64,000 nucleotides of DNA from JAPPHA01 sp965220985 (GTDB taxonomy: Bacteria > Pseudomonadota > Alphaproteobacteria > Rhodobacterales > Rhodobacteraceae), in the NCBI GenBank assembly GCA_965220985.1, contig OZ244854.1:2542001-2606000 (forward strand), read 5' to 3'. The position numbers and the translations under genes were made by a program. Below, piece by piece: positions 8,989 through 18,557 of the stretch. Within the stretch, counting starts at the first letter, position 1; the number at the start of each line of letters is the position of its first letter. Below the pieces are notes generated by a model. The model had not been told where the DNA came from. It made no database searches and saw only the letters and a program-made list of their open reading frames with translations.

Positions 8989-9597
8989 ATGTCCATGACC
9001 GTGCGTCAGGCAGAATTTCTGATGGCAGTCGCCACGATCCTGATGTCGTTGGGCCTGATGTGGTCATCGACCGACGGGCTCGCTATCGGCTGGGTGCCAG
9101 GCAAGGGACCGGGATCCGGATTCTGGCCGTTCTGGCTGTCGGTGGGAATGCTGCTGTGCGCGATTGCGACCCTGATTCGCTGGTTCATGCGACTGACACC
9201 CGAGTCGCGCTCGACGGACATCTTCATGTCTCGACGCTCGGTGGCGGTTGTCGGAACATCGGTCGCCGCCTTGCTCGCCCTGCTGATCGGAATCCACATT
9301 GTCGGAACCTATGTCGCCCTGTTTCTGTTCCTCGCCTTCTGTTTCAAGGTCGCCGGTCGCCACGAATGGCCGCTGGTCATCATGCTCATCGGCGGGATAC
9401 CGGTCTTTGTCTTCGCCCTGTTCGAATGGGGTCTGCAGATTCCGCTGCCCAAGGCGATGACCGAAGAGTGGTTCTATCCGGTTTTCGACATCATGTACGA
9501 GACAGACCACTTCTGGATCTACGTTGTCGGAACATTCGCTTGCCTTGCGGTGGTTTCGGCCGCTGTCCATCTGTTGACGAAATCATCTCGCGGGTAG
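8989..9597 (+). CDS. tctB: TTT transporter small membrane subunit (TctB family)
   Basis: Small inner-membrane subunit of the TTT system, 202 residues, with four hydrophobic segments (about 10-25, 45-65, 80-100 and 105-150 plus a terminal helix). The family is poorly conserved in sequence; identification rests on size, topology and position between tctC and tctA. A second ATG at 8995 is an equally possible start. It is 7 bases from tctA, indicating tight co-expression. Confidence 0.8.
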   Translation: MSMTVRQAEFLMAVATILMSLGLMWSSTDGLAIGWVPGKGPGSGFWPFWLSVGMLLCAIATLIRWFMRLTPESRSTDIFMSRRSVAVVGTSVAALLALLIGIHIVGTYVALFLFLAFCFKVAGRHEWPLVIMLIGGIPVFVFALFEWGLQIPLPKAMTEEWFYPVFDIMYETDHFWIYVVGTFACLAVVSAAVHLLTKSSRG

Positions 9598-9604
9598 CTC
9601 GGCC

Positions 9605-11122
9605 ATGGAAACAATCCTGATATCTCTGGCCGGCGGTCTGCTGCAGGCATTCGAGCCGCTCAATCTCCTGATGATCATGATCGGGTGCACGGTTGGGCTG
9701 TTTGTCGGGGCGATGCCGGGCCTCGGCTCCGTCAATGGCGTCGCGATACTTCTGCCGATCACGTTTCTCGTTCCACCGACTGCTGCCATCATCTTTCTCG
9801 CGGCCGTCTACTACGGAGCGATGTACGGCGGGGCCATCAGTTCGATCACCCTTGGAATCCCGGGGGCGTCCACTGCTGTTGCCACCGTCTTCGACGGCAG
9901 GCCGCTCGCGATGTCGGGAAAAGCCGACCAGGCGCTGACCGCAGCCGCGATCGCGTCCTTCATTGGCGGCACGATATCGGTGGTGCTCTTCACGCTGTTC
10001 GCGCCGCCCTTGGCAGAATTTGCCCTCAAGTTCGGTCCTCCCGAAGAATTCGCGCTGATGGTCCTGGCATTCGCGACATTCATCGGGCTGGGCGGTGACG
10101 ACATTCCCAAGACCATATTCTCGATTCTGATCGGGCTCGTGCTCGCGACCGTCGGGCTCGACATCATTTCCGGAAAGCCCCGCCTGATCTTCTTCGATGC
10201 ATCGGGCTTCCTGCACGGAATCAACTTTCTCGTTCTCGCGATCGGGATCTACGGCATCGGCGAAATGCTCTGGACCCTCGAGTCCACGGGCGGAAAGGTC
10301 ATCGTTCACAAGGTCAACATGACCTGGAAAGGCGTGATGGCGAACATCCGCTCAGTCGGGACGTATTTCCGCACCACGGCTCTGGGCTCGGTTTTGGGGT
10401 ATTTCGTGGGGACCTTGCCTGCGGCCGGTGCAACGCCGGCATCGCTGATGTCGTATGGGCTGGCGAAAACGTTTTCGAAGGACCCGGATTCGTTCGGCAA
10501 GGGGAACATTTCCGGCGTCGCCGCACCGGAAGCGGCCAACAACGCCGCATCGACAGGCTCGATGCTTCCGATGATCACCTTGGGCATCCCCGGTTCGCCG
10601 ACCACGGCAATTCTCCTTGGCGGAATGATCATCTGGGGGCTGCGACCCGGGCCTCTGCTGTTCACGGAACGGCCTGACTTCGTGTGGGGGCTGATCGGGT
10701 CGCTCTATGTGGCGAACCTGTTCACCGTCCTGATCAATCTCGCCTTCATTCCGATATTCGTTCGCGTGCTGACGCTGCCGTTCTCGATTCTGGCACCGAT
10801 CATCTTCGTGCTGTGCATCGTCGGTGGTTATGCGCCGACGCAGACCATGCATGACGTGTGGCTGATGCTGCTGTTCGGGGTCATGGGCTACCTGATGCGC
10901 AAGCTGAACTATCCGGTCGCACCGGCTGTTCTCGCGATCGTGCTCGGACCGCTTGCAGAGAGGTCGCTGCGGCAGTCCCTGCTGTCATCGCAGGGCGACG
11001 TGCTGATTTTTCTCGAAAGACCGATTTCGGCGACCTGCATATTCATCGCGCTCGCATTGATGCTCTATCCGATCGTTGCCAATTGGCGTAGACGCAAGAA
11101 TCGGATCGCGAGCGGGAAGTGA
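9605..11122 (+). CDS. tctA: TTT transporter large membrane subunit (TctA family)
   Basis: Large inner-membrane subunit, 505 residues, the normal TctA length, with about ten to twelve hydrophobic segments. Conserved TctA features are visible: GAMPGLGSVNG at about 37-47, YYGAMYGGAISSITLGIPG at about 75-93 and a second glycine-proline loop with MITLGIPGSPTTA at about 320-335. It forms the translocation channel and uses the ion gradient to move the acid delivered by TctC. It closes the transporter part of the operon; a 223-base gap with a short leader frame separates it from the decarboxylase gene. Confidence 0.9.
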   Translation: METILISLAGGLLQAFEPLNLLMIMIGCTVGLFVGAMPGLGSVNGVAILLPITFLVPPTAAIIFLAAVYYGAMYGGAISSITLGIPGASTAVATVFDGRPLAMSGKADQALTAAAIASFIGGTISVVLFTLFAPPLAEFALKFGPPEEFALMVLAFATFIGLGGDDIPKTIFSILIGLVLATVGLDIISGKPRLIFFDASGFLHGINFLVLAIGIYGIGEMLWTLESTGGKVIVHKVNMTWKGVMANIRSVGTYFRTTALGSVLGYFVGTLPAAGATPASLMSYGLAKTFSKDPDSFGKGNISGVAAPEAANNAASTGSMLPMITLGIPGSPTTAILLGGMIIWGLRPGPLLFTERPDFVWGLIGSLYVANLFTVLINLAFIPIFVRVLTLPFSILAPIIFVLCIVGGYAPTQTMHDVWLMLLFGVMGYLMRKLNYPVAPAVLAIVLGPLAERSLRQSLLSSQGDVLIFLERPISATCIFIALALMLYPIVANWRRRKNRIASGK

Positions 11123-11312
11123 TCTCCAGAAATCCACGAGAGCGGAACACGAGTCAGGGGTCCAGGACCAGCATGACAATGACAGGATTGGGAAACGAAA
11201 TGAGGCAGGCGACATCAAGCGGCCTTCTGTCGTTTGCAAACTCCACAATCTGGCAGGATTCGCCCCTTTCGCCAGTGTCAGTTCCGCTCGCGGACCAGAG
11301 CGGGAGGAAACA

Positions 11313-11345
11313 ATGAAAACGGCGCATTTGCAAGGAGTTGAATAG
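11313..11345 (+). CDS. Possible 10-codon leader peptide upstream of oxc
   Basis: ATG at 11313 is preceded by a strong GGGAGGAAAC at 11302-11311. The frame encodes MKTAHLQGVE and stops with TAG at 11343-11345, immediately abutting the ATG of the decarboxylase gene. Its last codons contain CAAGGAG, which serves as the ribosome-binding site of oxc. This arrangement would couple oxc translation to reading of the leader. It may also simply be chance; no conservation can be tested here. Confidence 0.35.
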   Translation: MKTAHLQGVE

Positions 11346-13103
11346 ATGTCGGAAGCAGAACAGGCACTGCAAGATCCCGGGTCCGGGCCCGAAACCGAGG
11401 CCGATCCAGCCCCGGCGATCACGGACGGGTTCCACCTGGTCATCGACGCTCTCAAGCTCAATGACATCAAGACGATATATTGCGTGCCAGGGATTCCGAT
11501 CACCGATCTTGGCCGTTTGGCGCAGGCAAGGGGCATGCGGGTGATTTCGTTCCGGCATGAGCAGCATGCCGGCCACGCTGCGGCGATCACGGGATATCTC
11601 AGCCAGACTCCCGGCGTGTGCCTGACAGTGTCGGCGCCGGGATTCCTGAACGGGCTGACGGCGCTTGCCAACGCGACCACCAACTGTTTCCCGATGATCC
11701 TGATCAGCGGCTCGTCCGAGCGGGAGATCGTCGACCTGCAGCAAGGCGACTACGAGGAGATGGATCAACTCGCGATCGCCAAGCCGCTGTGCAAGGCGGC
11801 GTATCGCGTCCTGCACGCCGAAGATATCGGCATCGGCATTGCCCGCGCGATCCGATCGGCCTGTTCGGGACGTCCAGGCGGTGTCTACCTCGACCTTCCG
11901 GCCAAGCTGCTTGGCCAGACCATGGATGCCGCCGAAGGATCGAACTCCCTGATCAAGGTCATCGACCGCGCGCCGAAGCAGATCCCGGCTCCCGACTCGG
12001 TTTCGCGCGCCGTGGATGTGCTCAAGGGCGCGAAGCGTCCGTTGATCATCCTGGGCAAGGGAGCTGCCTATGCGCAGGCGGACGATGACATCAGGAAACT
12101 GGTCGAGGCGACTGGGTTTCCCTACCTCCCGATGAGCATGGCCAAGGGAATCCTGCCCGATACCCACCCGCAATCGGCCGGTCCAGCGCGCTCGCTGGTT
12201 CTGAAAGAATCCGATGTCGTTCTGATGATCGGCGCCCGTCTCAACTGGCTGCTCTCGCACGGCAAGGGCAAGACCTGGGGGAGTTCACCCAAGAAGTTCG
12301 TGCAGATCGACATCGAACCTGCGGAGATGGACTCGAACGTGGAAATCGCGGCCCCCGTCGTCGGGGACATCGGATCATGCGTCCAGGCGTTGCATGCCGC
12401 CATGGGTCCCGATTGGCAGCCCTCGATTGCCGACTGGACTGCTGCCGTCAATGCGAAGAAAGAGACCAATCTCGCGCGCATGGCGCCACGGCTGCAAAAC
12501 AACAACGTTCCCATGGACTTCCATGGCGCGCTGGGGGTTCTGCGGACAATTGTCAAGGAACGGCCCGAGACCATTCTGGTCAACGAGGGCGCCAACACCC
12601 TCGATTTTGCGCGCAGCATCATCGACATGTATCGACCCCGCAAGCGGCTCGACGTCGGCACGTGGGGTGTGATGGGGATCGGCATGGGCTTTGCGGTCGC
12701 AGCCGCCGTCGAGACCGGCAATCCGGTGCTTGCCGTCGAAGGCGACAGCGCGTTCGGGTTTTCCGGAATGGAGATCGAGACCATCTGCCGCTACAACCTG
12801 CCGGTTTGCGTCGTGGTCTTCAACAACAACGGGATCTATCGGGGAACCGACGTCAATCCCTCCGGGGGCGAGGATGTCGCGACCACGGTGTTCGTGAAGG
12901 ACGCGCGTTACGATCTGATGATGAAGGCGTTCGGTGGCGAAGGCGTGTACGCAACGACACCGGACGAGCTCTCCCGCGCCGTCAATCAGGCAATCGATTC
13001 CCGTCGGCCGACGCTGGTCAATGCGGTGATCGACGAAAAGGCGGGGACCGAAAGCGGCCGCATCGGCAATCTCAACCCGCAGAGCGCGGTTTCCAAGAAG
13101 TGA
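11346..13103 (+). CDS. oxc: Oxalyl-CoA decarboxylase
   Basis: Cytoplasmic thiamine-diphosphate enzyme that splits oxalyl-CoA to formyl-CoA and CO2, the energy-linked step of oxalate use. The protein is 585 residues with the three-domain TPP fold: N-terminal Pyr domain with the catalytic glutamate E72 in RHEQHAGHAAA, a middle domain, and a C-terminal PP domain with the cofactor motif beginning EGDSAFGF at 465 and ending NNNGIYRG at 493-500. The first about 25 residues are a Pro/Glu-rich extension before the conserved core. The next gene encodes the partner CoA transferase, which makes the call firm. Expression likely depends on the upstream TTT operon promoter and the leader frame. Confidence 0.92.
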   Translation: MSEAEQALQDPGSGPETEADPAPAITDGFHLVIDALKLNDIKTIYCVPGIPITDLGRLAQARGMRVISFRHEQHAGHAAAITGYLSQTPGVCLTVSAPGFLNGLTALANATTNCFPMILISGSSEREIVDLQQGDYEEMDQLAIAKPLCKAAYRVLHAEDIGIGIARAIRSACSGRPGGVYLDLPAKLLGQTMDAAEGSNSLIKVIDRAPKQIPAPDSVSRAVDVLKGAKRPLIILGKGAAYAQADDDIRKLVEATGFPYLPMSMAKGILPDTHPQSAGPARSLVLKESDVVLMIGARLNWLLSHGKGKTWGSSPKKFVQIDIEPAEMDSNVEIAAPVVGDIGSCVQALHAAMGPDWQPSIADWTAAVNAKKETNLARMAPRLQNNNVPMDFHGALGVLRTIVKERPETILVNEGANTLDFARSIIDMYRPRKRLDVGTWGVMGIGMGFAVAAAVETGNPVLAVEGDSAFGFSGMEIETICRYNLPVCVVVFNNNGIYRGTDVNPSGGEDVATTVFVKDARYDLMMKAFGGEGVYATTPDELSRAVNQAIDSRRPTLVNAVIDEKAGTESGRIGNLNPQSAVSKK

Positions 13104-13152
13104 TCCATCGATCGACCACCCCTCAACGCCGTCACAGAGTCAGGAGTGCCAA

Positions 13153-14403
13153 ATGAAAGCGCTGGAAGGCATCAGAATCCTCGATTTCACCCATGTTCAG
13201 TCGGGTCCGACGTGCACCCAGTTGCTGGCCTGGTTCGGGGCAGACTGCATCAAGGTCGAACGGCCGGGCATCGGTGATGTCACGCGCGGACAGCTGCGCG
13301 ACATTCCGGACGTGGATTCGCTTTATTTCACGATGCTGAATCACAACAAGCGGTCGATCACGCTCAACACGAAGAACGAAACGGGCAAGGCGGTTCTGGA
13401 GAGGTTGGTCCGGGAGTGCGATGTCCTGGTCGAGAATTTCGCGCCCGGCGCGCTCGATCGGATGGGCTTCGGATGGGAGCGGATCCAGGAGCTCAACCCG
13501 CGCATGATCATGGCATCGGTCAAGGGGTTTGGTCCGGGCCCCTATGAAGACTGCAAGGTTTACGAGAATGTCGCCCAGTGCACAGGGGGATCGGCGTCGA
13601 CGACGGGGTTTCGGGACGGTCCGCCACTGGTGACAGGCGCACAGATCGGCGACAGCGGAACCGGACTGCATCTGGCCTTGGGAATCGTCACGGCTCTCTA
13701 TCAGCGGGAGCAGACCGGACGCGGCCAGCGCGTGCTCGCCGCGATGCAGGACGGTGTTCTGAACCTCTGCAGGGTGAAGCTGCGCGACCAGCAGCGCCTC
13801 GAGCACGGGCCGCTGGCCGAATACAGCCAGCACGGGCAGGGGATACCGTTTTCCGAGGCCACGCCGCGCGCGGGAAATGACTCGGGCGGCGGACAGCCCG
13901 GCTGGATTCTCAAGTGCAAGGGCTGGGAGACCGATCCCAACGCCTATGTCTACTTCATCACCCAGGCTCCCGTTTGGGACAAGATCTGCGACGTCATAGG
14001 CAAGCCAGAATGGAAGGACGATCCGGATTATGCGACCCCTCCCGCGCGGCTCGACAAGCTGTCCCGCATTTTCGACACGATCGAGGAGTGGACCAAGACC
14101 AAGACGAAGTTCGAGGTCATGGACATCTGCAATCCGCTGGACATTCCGTGCGGGCCGATTCTGTCGATGAAAGAGCTCTCAGAAGAGCAGAGCCTGCGTG
14201 ACACCGGCACGGTCGTCGAGGTCGACCACCCCGAACGTGGCACGTATCTCTCGGTGGGTTGCCCGATCAAGCTCTCGGACAGCCCGGCGGAAGTCGTCCG
14301 CTCGCCGCTGCTCGGAGAGCACACGATCGAAGTGCTGAGCGACGTTCTCGGCTATTCCGAGGACGAGGTTGCCGACATCAAGGACTCAGGCGCCATCGGG
14401 TAA
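13153..14403 (+). CDS. frc: Formyl-CoA:oxalate CoA-transferase (class III)
   Basis: Transfers CoA from formyl-CoA to oxalate, regenerating oxalyl-CoA for the preceding enzyme and releasing formate. The 416-residue protein is the usual size of the class III (CaiB/BaiF) family. The acyl-accepting aspartate is D167 in GAQIGDSGTGLHLALGI, corresponding to Asp169 of the Oxalobacter enzyme, and the mobile glycine loop GGGQPGW lies at about 245-251. The N-terminus (ALEGIRILDFTHVQSGPTC) is typical. An AGGAG lies 8 bases before the ATG. With oxc it makes a closed oxalate-to-formate cycle; no formate dehydrogenase is in the window. Confidence 0.92.
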   Translation: MKALEGIRILDFTHVQSGPTCTQLLAWFGADCIKVERPGIGDVTRGQLRDIPDVDSLYFTMLNHNKRSITLNTKNETGKAVLERLVRECDVLVENFAPGALDRMGFGWERIQELNPRMIMASVKGFGPGPYEDCKVYENVAQCTGGSASTTGFRDGPPLVTGAQIGDSGTGLHLALGIVTALYQREQTGRGQRVLAAMQDGVLNLCRVKLRDQQRLEHGPLAEYSQHGQGIPFSEATPRAGNDSGGGQPGWILKCKGWETDPNAYVYFITQAPVWDKICDVIGKPEWKDDPDYATPPARLDKLSRIFDTIEEWTKTKTKFEVMDICNPLDIPCGPILSMKELSEEQSLRDTGTVVEVDHPERGTYLSVGCPIKLSDSPAEVVRSPLLGEHTIEVLSDVLGYSEDEVADIKDSGAIG

Positions 14404-14673
14404 ACGCTTTGCTCGGTGACCAAGGTCGCGGTGTCGCTGGTTGCAGTGCGACAAGGTCGACATGACCCGGGCGACTTTGACGAGCCTGACAGACGCCTGA
14501 AACGGTGACTCAAGAGATCGATTGATAGTGCGTCGCCCGTGACTTTTCTCGGTGCATCGAGAACCCGCAGGTAGTCGGCTTGCTCGACTCGCAGAGCCGA
14601 ATGGCGTCGTTGAGTCGGATCGTGCATCAATGGTAGATGAGTGCTTCGATTGCCAACAGCTGGAGAGCTGGCC

Positions 14674-15603
14674 ATGAGAGTCCACACGGATCCCGCATTC
14701 CGGTTCGAAGGGATCTACACCCCGATCGTGACCCCGTTCACGGGAGATGGATCCGTCAATTGGGACGCGCTCGGCGACATCGTCGAGTTCCTGATTTCGT
14801 CGGGCGTGCACGGTCTCATCTCCGGCGGGTCGACGGGCGAGAACTATGCGCAAACAGTCGATGAGCGGCTCGAGATCGCGAGGTTTTCCCACGAACGGAT
14901 CAAGGGCCGGGTCCCTCTCATCGTCGGAACGGGGGCGATGCTGACCGCCGATTCGGTTGCGCTGGCAACGGGTGCGAAGGAAATGAAGGCCGACGGCATT
15001 CTGCTTGCGAGCCCTCCCTACGCGGTTCCGACCGACAGGGAGAATGCGCTCAACGCGCTCACCATCGACCGCGCCGCCAACCTTCCGGTCATGCTCTACA
15101 ATTATCCGGGCAGAACCGGGACGATGATGGGGCCTGAGTTTCTCGACCGGGTGGGTCGTTCGCGAAACTTCTGCGGGATCAAGGAGAGTTCCGGCGACAT
15201 CAATCGCGTTCATCTTCTCGCCAGAGACTATCCTCACATCCATCTCGGATGCGGCATGGACGATCAGGCGCTCGAATTCTTCGCGTGGGGTGCCAGATTC
15301 TGGGTCTGCGGCGGTTCGAACTTTCTCCCGAAGGAACACATCGCGCTCTACGAGGCGTGCGTTGTCGACGGCGATTTCGCGAAAGGTCGACGGATCATGG
15401 CAGCGATGATGCCGCTGATGCGCGTGCTGGAACAGGGCGGCAAGTTCATCCAGACCATCAAGCACGGGGTGACCCTTGCCGGACTGGATGCGGGAGCGGT
15501 CCGCGTGCCGCTCAAGTCCTTGAACAAGGACGAAAAACGGGCTCTGGAACTCGTCGTTCGCGTGCTGAAGACGACGGTTGCGGCGACAGAAACCGGGAGT
15601 TGA
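14674..15603 (+). CDS. DapA-family lyase/dehydratase
   Basis: A Class I aldolase-fold enzyme of the dihydrodipicolinate synthase superfamily, 309 residues. The Schiff-base lysine is K170 in FCGIKESSGD, the proton-relay tyrosine is Y142 in LYNYPGRTG, and the substrate carboxylate loop is GGSTGE at 51-56. The ATG at 14674 is chosen because GGAGAG precedes it; an upstream in-frame ATG at 14641 lacks one. Members cleave or dehydrate 2-keto acids, including lysine precursor synthesis, sialic acid, hydroxyproline and keto-deoxy sugar acids. As it sits with an aldehyde dehydrogenase and a FAD oxidase, a catabolic keto-acid role is more likely than lysine synthesis. The substrate is not assigned. Confidence 0.85.
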   Translation: MRVHTDPAFRFEGIYTPIVTPFTGDGSVNWDALGDIVEFLISSGVHGLISGGSTGENYAQTVDERLEIARFSHERIKGRVPLIVGTGAMLTADSVALATGAKEMKADGILLASPPYAVPTDRENALNALTIDRAANLPVMLYNYPGRTGTMMGPEFLDRVGRSRNFCGIKESSGDINRVHLLARDYPHIHLGCGMDDQALEFFAWGARFWVCGGSNFLPKEHIALYEACVVDGDFAKGRRIMAAMMPLMRVLEQGGKFIQTIKHGVTLAGLDAGAVRVPLKSLNKDEKRALELVVRVLKTTVAATETGS

Positions 15604-15606
15604 ACC

Positions 15607-17103
15607 ATGCCATTGCTGACACGAGACGAGTACCAAGCCATCGCCGATTCGATGAGCTTCCCGTCTGGCGCCTTCATCGACGGCGGCTTTCGGCCGTCGA
15701 TTTCCGGCAAGACCTTCCCGACCATCAATCCCGCAACCGGCAAGAAACTCGCGGATGTTGCCGATTGCGGTGCCGACGACGTGGATTTCGCGGTCCAAAA
15801 AGCGCGCGAGGCATTCGACGATGGCCGTTGGTCGGCAATGCATCCTGCGGAGCGCAAGGCGATACTCATTCGCCTGGGCAAGCTCGTGACCCGGAACTCG
15901 CCCCAGCTTGCGGTCCTCGAAAGCCTCGATTCAGGCAAGCCGATCAACGATTGCGTGACGGTCGACTTGCCCGAGATGATCGACTGTCTCAAATGGCATG
16001 CAGAGGCCGTCGACAAGATCTACGATCAGGTGTCGCCTGCTTCCGATGACCATATCGCCATGGTTGTCCGCGAACCGATCGGCGTCGTCGGGCTCGTACT
16101 GCCATGGAACTTTCCGCTGCTGATGATGGCCTGGAAGATCGGGCCGGCGCTTGCGGCAGGCTGCTCGGTCGTGGTCAAGCCGGCCGAAGAGACCTCCCTG
16201 AGCGCACTTGCGCTTGCCGAGCTTGCGATGGAGGCCGGATTGCCGGCGGGGGTTTTGAATGTCGTCCCCGGCAGCGGACCGGGGGCTGGCGAGCCGCTTG
16301 GGCGGCACCGTGACGTCGATATCGTTTCGTTCACCGGATCGACCGAAACCGGCAAGCGATTCCTGGCCTACTCCGCCGAGAGCAACGCGAAGGAAGTCGT
16401 TCTGGAAATGGGCGGCAAGAATCCGGCGATCGTCATGGATGATGCGGAGAATCTTGATCGTGTCGCGCAGCATATCGTCAATGGCGCCTTTTGGAACATG
16501 GGCGAGAACTGTTCGGCGAGTTCGCGGCTGATCGTTCACAAGGATGTCAGGGACGAGCTTCTCGATCGGATTGCCGAGCACTCCCGGCAATGGATGGTGG
16601 GTGACCCGCTCGATCCCGAGACCCGCATGGGCGCTCTCGTGTCGAGCGAGCATTTCCAGAAGGTCAGCGGCTACATCGAAAAGGCAGAGAACATCGTTTT
16701 CGGGGGCAAGGCGGACGGCGGTTTTGTCGAGGCAACGGTGATCGAGGTCGCCGACAACAAGGCCGTGCATGCGCAAGAGGAGATCTTTGGCCCGGTTCTG
16801 AGCGTGATCGAGGTCTCGTCGTTCGATGAGGCCATTTCTGTTGCCAACGACACCGAATACGGACTGTGTGCGTCGATCTTCACCGCCAATGCCAAGCGGG
16901 CCCTGCGGGGAGCGCGGGCAATTCGTGCAGGGACCGTGACCGTCAACAGCTACGGCGAAGGCGACATCACGACGCCATTCGGAGGTTACAAGCAATCGGG
17001 CTTTGGCGGGCGCGACAATTCCATCCACGCTCATGATCAGTACACCCAGCTCAAGACGATCTGGATCGATCTTGCAGACGATGTCGACGAGGCGATTGAT
17101 TGA
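15607..17103 (+). CDS. NAD(P)-dependent aldehyde dehydrogenase (PuuC/BetB-like)
   Basis: Cytoplasmic oxidation of an aldehyde to an acid; 498 residues, full length. Catalytic residues are in place: N168 in PWNFP, K191 for cofactor, E267 in LEMGGKNP and the nucleophile C302 in GENCSASS. Sequence style resembles gamma-glutamyl-aminobutyraldehyde and betaine-aldehyde dehydrogenases. It starts 3 bases after the DapA-like gene and its stop overlaps the TTG start of the FAD oxidoreductase, so the three are one transcription unit. A plausible scheme is amine oxidation by the FAD enzyme followed by aldehyde oxidation here, but the compound is unknown. Confidence 0.9.
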   Translation: MPLLTRDEYQAIADSMSFPSGAFIDGGFRPSISGKTFPTINPATGKKLADVADCGADDVDFAVQKAREAFDDGRWSAMHPAERKAILIRLGKLVTRNSPQLAVLESLDSGKPINDCVTVDLPEMIDCLKWHAEAVDKIYDQVSPASDDHIAMVVREPIGVVGLVLPWNFPLLMMAWKIGPALAAGCSVVVKPAEETSLSALALAELAMEAGLPAGVLNVVPGSGPGAGEPLGRHRDVDIVSFTGSTETGKRFLAYSAESNAKEVVLEMGGKNPAIVMDDAENLDRVAQHIVNGAFWNMGENCSASSRLIVHKDVRDELLDRIAEHSRQWMVGDPLDPETRMGALVSSEHFQKVSGYIEKAENIVFGGKADGGFVEATVIEVADNKAVHAQEEIFGPVLSVIEVSSFDEAISVANDTEYGLCASIFTANAKRALRGARAIRAGTVTVNSYGEGDITTPFGGYKQSGFGGRDNSIHAHDQYTQLKTIWIDLADDVDEAID

Positions 17104-18443
17104 CGGAGTTCAGAGCGCAGCGCACGCCGGTCCACCGTGGACCGGCCGCATGGAGTGCCATTCTTCCCCCGCAATCTACTCCGGTCGAACTCGACTCTGA
17201 TCAGTCGGTCGATTTTGCTGTCATTGGCGGTGGCTTTGCGGGGCTTTCGGCGGCCGAACGCCTTCGCCAACTGAACGAGGGGGCAAGGATTGTCGTCCTC
17301 GAGGCCGGACGTCTGGCCGAGGGCGCCTCTGGGCGAAACTCGGGTTTCATGATCGATCTGCCGCACGAGCTTTCGAGCGAGGATTACGCGGACGGGGCGC
17401 TCGAACGGCAACGGGCGCTGATCGCGCTCAACCGAAAGGCGATCGAGTTCGGCAAGGCTGCCGTCGAGAACTACGGCATCGAACCCGCGTATTTCCGCCC
17501 GGTCGGCAAGATCAACGGCGCGGCCGACGAGGCTGGGCTCGAGATCAATTCCGGCTATGCCAGGAAGATGGAGCTTCTGAACGAGCCGTCGGAGTTCCTG
17601 GATGCGAAGGCCATGCACGAGATCACCGGTTCTCGCTACTACCCCGGGGGGCTTTACACCCCGGGGACCGTCGTGCTGCAGCCGGCCGGTTACATCCGCT
17701 CGCTGGGAGAAGGGTTGCGGGCAGATGTCGGAGTCTTCGAGAACTCGCCGGCTCTTTCGATCGCGAAGAACCGAGGAGACTGGTTGATCCGGACACCAAC
17801 GGCAACCCTGACGGCGAAGAAGGTCATTCTTGCCAACAACGGACATCTTGAGAGTTTCGGGTTTCTTCGCAACCGGCTGATGCACGTGTTCCTCTTTGCG
17901 ATCATGACACCCGATCTCGGGAAGGACATCGCCCGGCGGATCGGTGGTGCGGAACGCTGGGGCATCACGCCTGCGGTTCCGATGGGTTCGACCGTCCGCA
18001 GAATCTCGGGCAGGGAGGGCGGCGACCGAATCGTCCTTCGCAGCTGCGCGAGTTTCAGGCCCCGGATGCAGGCAACACGCAGCGACCTGGAGCGCGCGCG
18101 GCGCTCGATGCAGAAAAAGTTCGACGACCGATTCCCCGCCTTGGCGGGCACGGGCATGGAATTCGCATGGGCGGGTCACCTGTGCCTCAGTCGAAACGGC
18201 GTGACGGTCCTGCGCGAAATCGAGGACCGCATGTGGGCCGCCTGTTGCCAAAACGGGCTGGGAACCACCCGAGGCACCCTGACCGGCATGGCGGCGGCTG
18301 AACTTGCAAGCGGATGCGAGTCCGAGATTGCGGAGTTCTTCGGCACGGAACCGGACCCAGAACGACTGCCGCCGCCACCGATTTCGACGGTTGCGGGCAA
18401 TGTCGCCTTGCGCTGGAAGGAGTTGAAGGCGCGTCGCGCATGA
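17100..18443 (+). CDS. DAO-family FAD-dependent oxidoreductase (PuuB-like)
   Basis: Flavoprotein of the D-amino acid oxidase fold, 447 residues. The dinucleotide-binding motif FAVIGGGFAGLSAAERL is at about 39-55 and the second family motif GASGRNSGFM at about 76-85. The N-terminal sequence before the Rossmann motif resembles gamma-glutamylputrescine oxidoreductase-type enzymes. The start is TTG at 17100, overlapping the preceding stop in a TTGA arrangement; no other in-frame start gives the full Rossmann domain with coupling. The likely role is oxidising a secondary or primary amine to an aldehyde or imine for the adjacent dehydrogenase. A tRNA gene lies 114 bases downstream. Confidence 0.85.
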   Translation: MTEFRAQRTPVHRGPAAWSAILPPQSTPVELDSDQSVDFAVIGGGFAGLSAAERLRQLNEGARIVVLEAGRLAEGASGRNSGFMIDLPHELSSEDYADGALERQRALIALNRKAIEFGKAAVENYGIEPAYFRPVGKINGAADEAGLEINSGYARKMELLNEPSEFLDAKAMHEITGSRYYPGGLYTPGTVVLQPAGYIRSLGEGLRADVGVFENSPALSIAKNRGDWLIRTPTATLTAKKVILANNGHLESFGFLRNRLMHVFLFAIMTPDLGKDIARRIGGAERWGITPAVPMGSTVRRISGREGGDRIVLRSCASFRPRMQATRSDLERARRSMQKKFDDRFPALAGTGMEFAWAGHLCLSRNGVTVLREIEDRMWAACCQNGLGTTRGTLTGMAAAELASGCESEIAEFFGTEPDPERLPPPPISTVAGNVALRWKELKARRA

Positions 18444-18557
18444 TGACCGAAAATTCCGGCGAACTTCGTGACGTACGAGGACTCTGGAGATTGCAAACCC
18501 GCGAATCCGACTTGCGCAGCCGTGACGAAGTCAATATCGGGGTCAGTGTCTGACAGT

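Noticed and set aside
14674..15603. Authentic lysine-pathway dapA
   Set aside because: It is co-transcribed with an aldehyde dehydrogenase and FAD oxidase and lacks any lysine-pathway neighbour; only the superfamily was called.
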